Assembly: GCF_001039355.2 (NCBI RefSeq)
Contig: NW_019775058.1
Span: 334,554-398,553, forward strand
From: Lingula anatina
Lineage: Eukaryota > Brachiopoda > Lingulata > Lingulida > Lingulidae
Direction: 5' to 3'
Length of the DNA: 64,000 nt
Shown: piece by piece, positions 45,094-56,946 of the stretch
How positions within the stretch are numbered: the stretch's first letter is position 1
Layout of the letters: each line of letters opens with the position of its first letter
Translations under genes and position numbers: made by a program
Notes under the pieces: generated by a model
What the model was told of the DNA's origin: nothing
Databases searched by the model: none
The model's input: the letters and a program-made list of their open reading frames with translations, nothing else

Positions 45094-48000
45094 TTACACT
45101 TCGTTCTGATATAGGCCTATTCCAGGAGCTGGTGGATGTCGTTGATTAGTTTCGTTTGCTGACATGCAAAGAGCAGTATATGCGCTGTCATTGACGTTAG
45201 CATACTCAACCACGTTGTTATCTGTTGCCATAGTTGTGGCCTCCAGTGACATATACTCGTGTTCCCTATCAGCGCTGCTTGGCGAACTCGAACTGTTAAC
45301 CGCGCTAGCAGGAGTTGGGTGCCTGTTACTAGCTGCGTTTGCTGCAGTGCGCAGAACAGCATAATCCCCGTCATTGACGTTAGCATACTCAGCCACGTGG
45401 CTAACTGTTGACATGGTTTGGGCCTCCAGTGACATATACTCATGATCCCTATCAACACTGTCTGGCGGACTCAAACTGTTTTGGTATAGCTCTGAGATGT
45501 CGCTGTGATCAGCATTAACGGCCTTGGACGGTTGAGATGCGTGGCAATGTTTTCTGAATGGAAACGAAAAACAATAGTTCACACTTACCACTTATCAGCA
45601 AGTAGGTTGAAGGCATACGAGAGGTAGAAGGAGAAATATCTATCTTAATTCGAATTGTGTAAACATTGCCCAAAACAAAATCTAAGAACACATAAAATTT
45701 ATCTTGGGGAGATGGGCCAAATACATAACATTTTCACATAATGGAAATGAATATGTCCATATTTATCTAACAGGAACATGGTTATAGATTGAAATGGACC
45801 GTGTGGCATGTAGTATTTATACTGCTAGAATATATCACACGTTTTCAGTCACAGCGGCCATAAACACTCTTTTATTCTACATTAAACCTTTATCGCTATG
45901 TTTGATAGGAATGAATAAAACAACATGTTAATGGTTCTATGCCACTTACCGTCTAAGTTTGATGAATACAACAATTATGACAAATAATATCAGCACTATC
46001 GCTCCAGTAACGCCCACACCAACACTGACACCAATGTTAGGGTCTGAGCGTGCTGCCTTGGCACCAGCTTCAGGCAACGTTCCTGAAGGTGAAACTGAAA
46101 ACAACAACGATATCACTTTTTTGCCTTACTAGATAGCCAAACCCTTAATTAACCAAGTGTTTTATTATTCAATTATTTTCTTAAGCATAAATACTCAGGT
46201 TGCACATAATGTAATAACTTAACAAGTATCAAGTATCCTAGTAAAAGTATTTCAACAAAAACTATAAGAGCATTATGCAAGATCACACGTACCCTGACCA
46301 TAAGGGTGTTATAGTGGATGCTATTTTTTTAGTTGATGACACCCTGGTCTGACCAATTCAACCTCACGGGGATAGGAGTGGACACCCACTATACATATAC
46401 CCCTCAATACTCGTACCTGTACAACTAAGAGTGTCCATCCCAAATCCACCGGTTTCATCACACGTCAAGGTAACACTGGTATTACCATCTCGGAACTGAA
46501 ATCCTTTCATGCATTTGAATTCAACTGAAGTCATGAAGAATAGATTCGTACTATCAGAAGTTGTCATTGTATTGTTTAAATAAGGCAAAGTACATGTTCT
46601 TTTTTTGCAGTCAGGTACAGGTGGTTCCAAAGTGTCTGTTCTGATGCATTGTGACGTAAACGTCACTTCGACGTCATATCCAGCAAAATGATACCCAGGA
46701 AAGCAAGAAAACGTCACATTCTGCTTGAAGACATATGGTCCTTCTGCAAAATTCAAATTCAGTTTATTACCAGGAAAACCACACGATATAGGGACACAGC
46801 TAGGTAAATTCTGGTCAAATGTTCCATCGGCTCGGCAAGTAAGGTTCTTTACTGTTGACGTATCGTTGAATTGGAAGCCATTAGTGCATGTATATGTGAC
46901 ACTTTGTCCCTCAAAGGTAACGGGACGCTGTGTAACTTGTCTCTGGTGATTGCCCAGATGGGGGAATTCACAGGTTCCTGGAAGTGGAGGTTTTTTTCAA
47001 TTTCTTTATCTACTCAAGTTTATTCAAATCCGTACAAGTTTTAATACCGTCAGAAGATCGAACTACAGAAATAACCATATCAAAGGTCAACCTGCAGCAG
47101 AGTGACGATTTCATTTATAATTCTCAATTTGTTCTTAGTTTTCTATCTCGCTGCCTTCTTTATTGCAGACTTACTGATACATGTTTTTCTCTCCCCTTCA
47201 AATTCTCCTCTAGGAGTACATGTCAGTGTGAAGCTGGAACTGGAATCGCTGATTTGATACCCACTGTTGCAAGTGAAGGTAACAGTGTTGTTGAATCGGT
47301 AAACTTCAGTTGCCGGAGAGCGAACTGTGTTAGGAATAGTTGGGGCAGAACATTCCACGACTAAAAACATAGTGTATGTTTGTAAATAGTCGCGGCGACG
47401 TAAAGCTGACGCTTGGTTGCATAAAAACTCTAAAGATTTCCATTAAAACTGTACCTAAAGGTAACGACACTCCAGCTCAGTCAAATAAATGTAGCCATAC
47501 ATATATTTTTGTATGTTGACCATTTCTTAGAGCATCACGAATAAATGGCTAATTATATTGATAACGAACCTAAAAGTTTTACCTTGCATCACATTTTTAA
47601 TAAAAATGTAGCATAAGTTATTGTTTAGGTGCATATTCATGTAGGCTATAAAACAACTTATATGTACATCGTAACATGTTTGTTTCTTTGTGCAGGCAAT
47701 CTCGGTCTTAGTTATAAAGTATGAAAAATAATGGAAAACAGTGTCTCACTTACAACCAATACACTGGTCACCGGTACGTCCCAGGTTACACACACACTCC
47801 TCTGAAGATATCTGTGTCTGTGAGGTGTATGTTCTCACACACGTTCCTCCTGTAGAGCAGGGGCAGTTGTAGGCGGGATTACCTGAAGGAAACATACCAA
47901 ACTTTACACTGCGTTGTTGATTCATACATAATGTTTCTGAGTGTGTAATTAGCTCATTTATGTCGTTACTGGTTATGTTCATGTAGGTATTTTATTACAG

Positions 48001-49701
48001 CCACAGCCGGTAATATCGTATATTATACGTTTTTAAGCACGAGTAATATTACTTTCTGAAAATTGTATCTAACTTATTATTCATCCTCAAAACAAATCCA
48101 TCGATAAAATTACAAGTACAAAATAAGGCATTTTGAAAAAACGTTATTACTTGTACAAATAAATTCCTCAAATTGCATCTTACTAGTACATCGCTTCATT
48201 TGATAGTGACGCGGACCATTTCTATAGTAAAGGCCACTGCACGACGTAGACCGGTAATGGAAGTAACAGTTGCCATCCCAGTCCACTGCTTCACATGGTG
48301 TGCTATCGTTACAGGCCTTTAAACAGTGGGATAATGGCTTGTAACTCATATACGTGGCATGACTGGCACCTCTATTTACATACGCATATAACACGTATTC
48401 TGGCACTGAAATGGAATGATGTGCTTACATTTTATTTATTGATTACGGGGTGTGGACAACACACACCTTTTGAGTCAGATATCGCCATGAAAAAAGTTCA
48501 ATGAAGCCAAGCCGCATTCTTATATTCACAATTTCAGTGCACGTAGGTAAATCAAGAGGCATTGAGGGCTTGTATGTAAACCCCTCGCGAACAACTTTTA
48601 GCCATGAAATGTTAGCTGGGCGGACCGGTGGGAATACGTTTTCACTCTAAACCCATGCCTCACAACCCAGCCTCAGCCTTAAAGTGAAACTCTTATTACA
48701 CCTGTATACGGAATACGTTTTAAATGCTTTGTAAGAAACGGTTTTATTCTCATTCGAATAAAGAAATATATTTCGTTTTGATAACAAAGATAATGTATGT
48801 CACATCGAAATCAGAGAATTAGAAAATATATTAAAATTGAGAGTTTTATTCAAAAGTAATCAACAGTACTAATCCATACAGAAAGAAATACTCACATCCA
48901 CATACTGGCGGTTCCTTGTCAAAAACATTATTTTTGTCAGTACACATAATGCTAAGAGAACCGTATATATGGATATATGGTGCTAAACACGTGTAGGTAA
49001 CACTTTTGTGACTGTTCACGCGGGCAGCAGTTTGAGTTCGACTTGAATGAGGAACGTCTGGCACGACACAACCTGTAAAATACAAAGGTTAATTGATTTT
49101 TAATCTGTTTACTGACGGGGATAACCTTTTGTATATTTGGGGATCGCGACAGCTTCCTTGCAGAAAGTTAGGTGAAACGCCTCCCATTACTTTGTACAGG
49201 TGGCATTCGTCCCTATACTAACCCCAATACTCCAACTAACCCCAACCTGTACTACGGTACTAATATCATATGGGAGCTCAGACTTCCATTCCTGTTACAT
49301 GTACGCTGGTTTCTAGCCTGACCCAACATGGCAATCACGATACAAAATTAGAACATTCTTTTGAACTTTAGAAATAAGTAAATGCAAACAGTGCATGGTC
49401 CAGGATTTTGGTTAGATGTAAAAGGGGTGGGAACATGAATGAAAAGTATCTTGCTTACATTTGCTAAAATACATAATCAGTAGAGAACGATGGTTGAAGG
49501 ACAAGGGACAGAGAAAGTGTTCCTGTTTTGTCTCATGTCGCGCTTATTATTTATTCAGTTATTCATTGGGAGATTAGGGTTTGGGGTGTACATGTACATC
49601 CTGTGTGAAAACTTGTTTCTCTTACCTGTGTCGCTTCCTTTCCCCCCACAAAGTAAACAAAATATCAGAGATGATTTTAAAATGCTCGACAGCCCTTTCA
49701 T
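45094..49701 (-). CDS. Receptor B: sushi/PAN/EGF type I membrane receptor, tail type 2
   Basis: Exons (-): 49626-49701 signal peptide; 48896-49072 CCP1; 48184-48405 PAN-like; 47754-47882 EGF-like; 47175-47360 CCP2; 46417-46977 CCP3-5; 45950-46094 TM; 45094-45553 tail. GT/AG sites and phases agree; 1956 nt, 651 aa. The ectodomain is nearly identical to A. The tail is unrelated to A's and matches D's: a ~40-residue module (HEYMSLEA...EYANVND...Y) occurs twice in tandem. VEYANV and SAYTAL fit the ITIM consensus [SIVL]xYxx[IVL], and YANV is also a pYxN Grb2-type site. The TM exon has two acceptors 12 bases apart (after TTTTCAG and after CTTCAG), both in frame. Inferred: phosphotyrosine-signalling partner of A with a different, possibly inhibitory, output. 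Confidence 0.85.
49195..49315. repeat. Dispersed repeat, receptor B copy
   Basis: Counterpart of 38300-38405 in the signal-CCP1 intron of B. It contains a short extra stretch (GTACTACGGTACTAA) not present in A. Confidence 0.5.
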
Positions 49702-50600
49702 TGTCTCGTTGTCCTTGCCCTGAATTAAATGCCAATAAAAGTATTTAAATATGGAAAACAAAGATCCATGCTTAGATAATATCACCATAGAGGGTGACTC
49801 ATTATCAACTAACAACATCTTCTAAAATGAGGGTTAAATGTAATAAACAAAGCAACACGTACTTTTAAGCACGTTGCAAAAAAGTTCAGTCACTTTATAA
49901 GATATGATTTCTGTGTACATCTTCATGTAATAATAGAATAAATAACAAACGAACAAATAAATAATTAAATACATTAATTAATGAATGGTATATAAACAAT
50001 AAAATAAAAAGTCACACTGACGTGTGAACACTTTCGAAACAACCACTGGAAAAGAAAAGCCAAAAAAAAATAATGAATAAATAAATAAAAATAAATAAAT
50101 AAATAAATAAAGAATAAAAAAAATCTAGCGGATCCAGATGTGGTCTTAAAGATACTTATATAAAAGCTCATAAGTGACTTTCTATTTGTCGACAGGAGTA
50201 ATTGTATGCATTTTAATTAAAATTAGATAATTGTATACATTAATGTGATATGTAACATATGTGATAGTGGAAGTAACGTATGACATTAAAATAACCGCAC
50301 TCCGGACTGTATACTGCTCCATGTGAAAAAAAGGGTCCAAGACATAACGGTCACTGTAAAAAGCTTTAATTTGCAAGCCCCGGTTGTATCTCTCCACCAC
50401 CCCCTGCTTTTAAGTCGTGTAATTAAGATGTCTTAACAGAGAAGACCAATCAAATCGTTGTGTGGTGTGAATGAAGAAAGTGACAAATTGTAATCACATG
50501 GTCTTATTATGGTTCTAATTACATACACTGAAGACCTTATAACGTCATTAAAACTTGAGAGAAGTACGGGTCAGGTGATAATTCTGACAACAGTAATCGT

Positions 50601-50863
50601 CAGGTCTACCCAACTACCAGACTCGGCACCGAATGATCCTGAATTCACCGGTATCATACCCCGGAACCAATTTTGAGATGAGATATACTACTTTCCAAAT
50701 CGCTCAGATTCATCGCTATCCCATCGCGTACTAGGCAATAGCGGTGTCGCGTCTGATACTTCGAAGTGCGTACTGACGCACAGCTTGAAAACGGGTAGTG
50801 TGGTCCGATCTTCCGGAGAATTCAGGATCATTCGGTGCCGAGTCTAGTATTTGGGTAGGCCTG
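50601..50863. mobile_element. MITE with ~50-bp inverted repeats and 5-bp target duplication
   Basis: The left arm starts CAGGTCTACCCAACTACCAG and continues GACTCGGCACCGAATGATCC; the right arm is its near-perfect reverse complement ending GGGTAGGCCTG. ATCGT flanks both ends (50596-50600 and 50864-50868). Non-coding. Confidence 0.8.
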
Positions 50864-50879
50864 ATCGTGATTTATAGTC

Positions 50880-51013
50880 TGTCACGCCCATTTAAGCTGC
50901 TAGGGGGTAATTAATTTTCGTGCACGTTTAAACTGAATGAAATTTATCGAGAATCCCCTCGGAGTTAAATCGATCCTGATAGTACGATAGGGTGATGGGA
51001 ATGGTCTCTTAAC
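50880..51013. mobile_element. Partial copy of the palindromic TTAA MITE family (reverse orientation)
   Basis: In reverse complement this reads GACCATTCCCATCACCCTAT, GGATCGATTTAACTCC, GGGGATTCTCGATAAATTTC, CCCCTAGCAGCTTAAATG and GGCGTGACAG, matching 12848-12985. TTAA follows the end, at about 51011-51016. Confidence 0.55.
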
Positions 51014-51932
51014 ATATCTAGTAAAATACGTCGCCTTCTGTACAAAGCATTTACACTTAATTGCTTGGGTGCTCTTACTGTATCAAAGACACGATTCAAT
51101 CCTCATCTATGCACATCAATTCTTTCGGAACATCTTGGCTTTTCTGCTGCTTACGTGTAATGATTATAGAACATGTACATGTAACAGGTATTATTATACT
51201 TACCCTAATTTTACTATAGCCAAATATCTCTCTATTGAATGACCTTAAAAATAGGACTTATCAAAGTGTGGCGAGGCCTAGCGGGTAGATGCGGAGTTTT
51301 GTGAACAAGGAAGTGACCCATTTTATATTTTATACCACGTATCTCACCTTGAATTAAAAGGATCACATTGAATTAAAAAGCGATCGGTGGTTATAACTTC
51401 TTGATTTAGGTCATGCCAGGTCCCTAGTTTATGTTGCCAGGACTCTGTCAAATCATCAACCATACAGGCCTAGGCTATACTGTTGGGTGAGTGGTAGTTT
51501 CAAGGTAAGGAGGGTTCATACAAGCAAATTATAGGCAATCGGACAAAATGACTCGAAAATATTTGATGAAATGCGTGTAAATGTATTATAATGTTACAAA
51601 CATAAAAATGGGGATACCTGAATATGCTGTGCTAGAAACATCCTGTATTACATAGCTCTGTGTTCTATTTTGTTTTCTCACCTCCTAACCGTTATGTACC
51701 GCTGAAAACTCAACAGTCTATTTTCCCAAAAATGCCCCAGATTTGATCTCAGGTGACCTCTGACCTCATTTGTGTACATGTTTTGCAATATAACAAAACT
51801 TACTTCACTTATTCCTTAAGAACTAGCCTTCAGCTGCATAATTTTAAAATCCACTTCTGATCTGATTACCAAGCTGTACATCTATGTCATACGCGTGTCA
51901 ACAAACCTTATTCCAGGGCATTCGACGGTACA

Positions 51933-54900
51933 ATGAAGACATTGTCACAACTGTGTGTATTTTTCTGTATGTGCAGTTTGAACTTTGACATACGTGGAAC
52001 TGACGCAGGTAATATGTTTCTTATATAGTGAAGTCCTATAAAAGCTTGAGGACAGGTACTAATATGAATCTAAAAGACTCTTTAATTTCAAATAAAATTG
52101 TATGCAAATATATTTAAATGTTTTCTGTGTATGAAAACAAATATTTGCATGTTCTAGAGTAAGGTTGGTGATCTAATTTTGATTTGGTATTTCAAATCTA
52201 GAAATGAAAAAGGCGTCCGTTTATGTAAAAAGTATTTTGATAACTTGATTCTTCAACCTTTCAGGTTGTGTCGTGCCAGACGTGCCTCATTCAAGTCGAT
52301 CTCCAACTGCTGTCCGTGTTAACAGTCAACAGAACGTTACCTACACGTGTGTTACTCCTCCATATATCCATATATACGGTTCTCTTACAATCACGTGTAC
52401 TGACAGAGAGGATGTGTTAGATAGGGAGCCACCAGTATGTGGACGTGAGTAGGCCTATTTCTTTTGCGTGGATTATTTTCTTTGCTAGTTTTTTTTTTTT
52501 TTTTTAATTCGCTGTACTTTTCTTTTTTTATTAAAGCAAAATATTCCTATTTTAAAATGAAATCATAGTTTCTTACACAACATTTGAAGCAAGACAAGGA
52601 TTTGACATATAAAACAACACTGAGGAAAATTGGGGTTTCATCCAGAGACCTTTTGGGGAATCCAGCAGTAGTCCCCAAACTGAGACCTATAGGTATCAGC
52701 CTCAGAACCCGGGGAAATCATCTTGATAACCCAGGGCATCCAAGTGAGACCTATCAGCAGAATACTCAAAGGTTTCGGGTGGTCATCTTTGGTCCTTGTG
52801 CAGGCTTATTGTGGTCGCGTTCGTCTCCCTACCGTTTTTGACGGACCGATATGACGGAGTGGAACCCACGTCCCCCCGCTCCAGAGGCGGACACCACCAC
52901 CACAAGGCCGTCCGGTCAGTTCCACCACGTGATTGTATATTCCATACATTTCAAAAAGCCAATGTTGATGGGCCCGCAACATCTTAGTGCTCTAGGTATA
53001 TGACACCCCAATTTCCCTCAGTGTATGGACTGGTGTGAGTGTTGCAACCAAGGGTCGAAAACGTTGTTCGCATCGGTTCACTTGGCGAACATTCCATGGT
53101 TAAAAGTATATCGTAAGGAATTTACACACACAATGCACCCTTGGATTAACCTACCTGCTACGTAAAGGCCCCTTTACACTGGGCGACGCCCTTTCTGTGT
53201 TCTGCGTTCAAAATGTGGTCAGGACGCTGAGACGGTCGCCAAAACAATTAAATGCCTCAGTGTAAAGGCGTCTGTATCCCGTGTGCGTACTTTGAACACC
53301 CGAATCTTGGTTTTACCTGACCGCCCAACGGTGTCCTGCCTAGTTTCATGGTCGCACAAAGGGCGCAGAAAGGACGCGAACCAGTGTAAAGGGGATTAAG
53401 TACAATCAATTCGTTTCGTTCAGTTACTGTGTTTAGCTGGTAAGTTAGTCAGAACTTAATGAATACAAGAATGCGAATTACTGCATGGTTGTACTTTTAA
53501 GTTAAAACTTGAAATACATTTTTGTGTCTTTCTCCTCCTATATCTATATAAATGTGTGTCTCAAATAGTGTATGTAGTACACAGCTTGTAAACACTATAG
53601 AAAATAATAAGAACATCAGGCTACTACACGTACATATTTATGAAAATATTTTATTTTAGTGCCAGAGTACGTGTTGTATGCATATGAAAAAATGGGCATC
53701 ATTGGAGGCTCAAATACAACCCATAAGCCATTATCCCGCTGTTTACAGGCCTGTAACGATGACCCAGCGTGTGACGCAGTTGACTGGGATGGAGACTGTT
53801 GGTTCCACAACTCTTCAACGTCGTGCAATGTTTTTTACTATAGGCTTGGTCTCCGTAATTATCAAATGAAACAATGTACAGGTAATTATAAGATGCAAAT
53901 CGAAGCGATCGTTTGTGTTTTGGTTTTTTCACATACGATTTTTTACTTTGTGTCAATAATCTTGTCGACGGACATGCTACGGAGACGAATAAGTAAAGTT
54001 ATTAAGACAATGTCCGGAACGGAAAGTGGTATCACTCTAGTGCTTAGGGCGTCTTGGCGGTGGTGTGTCACAGCGCCAACCAGGAATTAGGTACGTAAAA
54101 AAATAATAACCTTCAATATGTGTACCAAAAGGTGTAACCTTCGGTACGGTATGTTTCCTACAGGTAATCCCGCCTACAACTGCCCCTGCTCTACTGGAGG
54201 AACGTGTGTGAGAACATACACCTCGGAAACACAGATATCATCAGAGGAGTGTGTGTGTAACCTGGGACGTACCGGTGACCAGTGTTTTGGTTGTAAGTGG
54301 ACGTTTCCAATGTTGTTAGTCACACTTTATAATCTAGACTGTGTTTCAAGCGTCTATTGTACAAAGATATACGCAAGTAGTATAATATGCAACTGCTACA
54401 GAAATAGGTACCTAATATTGACGGCGGTTTATACAAAAATTAAAAACACGATTAGACGTCGTGGTTATCAGATCAGACGGCGATACTTTAGAATTAAACG
54501 AGACATTTCGGAATTTCACGCATTAAAGACACGAAAACAGAAGAAATACCTTTACACCATTGTTGTCGTGGACTGATTTCGTTACAGACATTCACTATAT
54601 TTTTAGACGTGGAATGTGCTGCCCCGACTATTTCCAACGCTGCAGCCACTCTGCCAATTGGGGGTCACAGAACTGGAAGCAATATTACCTATAATTATAA
54701 CAGTGGGTATCAACTCAGCGACGGTTCTGGTTCCAGTTTCACACTGACTTGCAGTCTCCGAGGATCGTTTGAAGGGGAGATAAGAGCATGCATGAGTAAG
54801 CCTGAAATCAAGAAGACATCAAATAGAAAATTGACAACATAAATTATGAAAGCAGTCGACGTTTTCTTTAGGTTGCGCATGATCTTTAATGCAGTTATGC

Positions 54901-56946
54901 TTTTCATGGTAATTCGGTGTATAATTGTTCTCAACACCATTGGGCTATTAAACTGCAATAAATAATAGCAATAGAAGTTGAACAGTTTTGCTCCACTTCT
55001 AGGAACATGTGAAGTCCTTCCTCTAGGTGATCACCTGAGACAGATAACACAGCATTCCGTTACCTTTGAAGGACAAACTGTGACATACACATGCAACACC
55101 GGCTTCCAATTCAACGACACTTCAACAGTAAAGAACCTAACTTGCCAACCTGATGGTACATTTGACCAGAGTTTACCTAGCTGTGTTCCCATATCGTGTG
55201 GTTCTCCTGGTAAGTTCAATTTTGGTTTGGTAGTAGAAGGTCCATATGTGTACCGACAAAATTTGACGTTTTTTTATCCCTTCGTTTATTTTCACGTTGC
55301 ATTGAATAATGGCAATGTAGTTAAGACCTTTATCTTAAAATGGGAAATTTCAGCATTTTTCTTTAATCGCCATGATATATCTGGACCCACTCCAAAAATT
55401 ACAATATGTGAATTTGTCTTCGTTCAAAAACCCTTTTTCTTACTATCGTTTTAATATCACAATCGGAATCCACCGGGTTATATCTCCATCAAGAAAGTGA
55501 CTAAAACCCGGTAATGGATTATAATTTTACATGAACTCTTGTGAATAAATGAGTCATTAAGGAAAGTGATAAAATTTCTAGGAAAATTTAGCAGTTTGTG
55601 CTCATTTAAAAGGCTTTTACATACGAACATCATGAAACAAAAAATTGGGGAAATGAAAAAACTGGACGTAAAATGTCAGAAAATAATTTTTGAAAGTAAT
55701 AATGTATGAAGCGAAATTTGAAATTGGTATGAATGATAAGATAAAACACATTTTAGTAAATAAATAAATGAAATAAACGAAAAGTGTTGGCCACACACTT
55801 TGTATAAGAATAAAATGTTTGTATTATTACAACAAAAGCCATAATATGTCCTTCGTAATGAATCATTTATTTATTTATTTTCAGTCATTCAAAGAGAAGA
55901 AGTCACGCCAGAAGCATTGACAGGTACTGATATGAGAATGATGATAAACAATTTAAAAAACAAGTTATTGGGGCGTTATGTGCTCAGTAAAAGAGCAAAT
56001 CAAATGAATGGAACACAAAATAACTAACTGAGATAAGATATAACTTGCAGTCTTTTATTGGGCATATTATATGTACTGAAATCAAATAGAAGTGTCTATA
56101 AACCCAACTGTAATGTAAATTAAATCTCTGTAATATTTTTTTAGGGCAAGTACCTGTGGCTGTTGCCATCAGTGGCTGGATATCTACAGCAGTGGTACTG
56201 ATCTTGGTGGGGGTAGTTGTGGTTGTCATAAAAAGGTCAGTCGAACTGGGATCCCATACCTAGTTCTATCTAACAGGATCGATCCATCTCCAAGTGGATT
56301 CTCGCTAAATTGCAATCAGCTTAAGCGGCTTAGATGTCTGACACGCCTACTGAAGCTGCTAAACCATTATTTATTAACACCTAGCAGCTTCGGGGTTTGA
56401 ACGTTTTTTTTGTTTTTTTTTTGAAAACATTGTTTGAAATATTAAAATTGGATATTGTATTACACAAATAACATGGTAAAACCAAAGTTGTAAAATATAA
56501 AGTTTATGATCAGAGTGCAAGGCATTTTTGTTATAACCAGATTCTGTTTAATAAAAAAAAAGTATCTTAAATTTATTCTTAGTCAAAGATGATCTTATTT
56601 AAAATATACATGAGTTATGTTTTACAGCTCTAACTTTTTTGGGTAATAATTTAATTTTTTTTCTTGTTGAATTTCGTTTGAATTCAGAAGACGGAATCCC
56701 ACTTCTCAGCCGTTTGCTGACACAGATCACAGCGACACCTCTGGTTTGAACCAAAGCATTTTGAGTCCGCCAGGCGGTGCTGCTAGGGATCACGAGTATA
56801 TGTCACTGGAGGCCAACAATATGGCAACAGATAACAACGTGGTTGAATATGCTAACGTTAGTGACAGCACATATACTGCTCTTGGCATGCCAGCAAACGA
56901 AAGTAATCAACGACATCCATCACTTGCTGTTATATATCAGGACTAG
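51933..56946 (+). CDS. Receptor D: shortened sushi/PAN/EGF receptor, tail type 2
   Basis: Exons: 51933-52008 signal peptide (MKTLSQLCVFFCMCSL); 52265-52444 CCP1; 53660-53881 PAN-like; 54164-54292 EGF-like; 54607-54795 CCP2; 55003-55209 CCP3; 55885-55923 stalk; 56145-56235 TM (AVVLILVGVVVVVIK); 56688-56946 tail. GT/AG sites and phases agree; 1392 nt, 463 aa. Unlike A-C, splicing leaves the CCP3 exon at GGTTCTCCTG|GTAAGT and omits CCP4-5; a relic of CCP4 (VEGPYVYRQNLTF) remains in the intron. CCP2 has Tyr (codon 54696-54698) where the paralogues have the second conserved Cys, so one disulfide should be lost. The tail has HEYMSL, VEYANV (ITIM and Grb2-type) and STYTAL (ITIM consensus). D lies head-to-head with B and tail-to-tail with C. 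Confidence 0.85.
53169..53394. mobile_element. MITE with perfect 14-bp CCCCTTTACACTGG ends
   Basis: CCCCTTTACACTGG at 53169-53182 and CCAGTGTAAAGGGG at 53381-53394 bound a GC-richer 226-bp non-coding insert in receptor D intron 2. Inner sequence (GCGACGCCCTTTCTG versus CAGAAAGGACGCG) extends the arms imperfectly. Confidence 0.75.
55210..55275 (+). pseudogene. Relic of CCP4 exon sequence in receptor D intron
   Basis: Directly after the used donor, the frame still reads GKFNFGLVVEGPYVYRQNLT followed by F. This matches GNKLNLNFVEGPYVFKQNVT in A-C; homology then stops where the Cys of FSCFPGYHF should follow. In A-C the equivalent bases are coding, so D lost the rest of CCP4 and CCP5. Confidence 0.7.
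56255..56400. mobile_element. Partial copy of the palindromic TTAA MITE family
   Basis: GATCGATCCATCTCCAAG, GATTCTCGCTAAATTGCAAT, GCGGCTTAGATGTCTGACAC and GAAGCTGCTA closely match 12880-12970. It continues with the reverse complement TAGCAGCTTC, giving a small hairpin. It sits just after the D TM exon donor. Confidence 0.55.

Larger units (their letters stand above)
49702..51932. other. Head-to-head spacer between receptors B and D
   Basis: Divergent promoters of B (-) and D (+) must lie here. The middle part is homologous to the region upstream of A (40790-41410). It carries the elements at 50601-50863 and 50880-51013. No coding exon seen. Confidence 0.5.
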
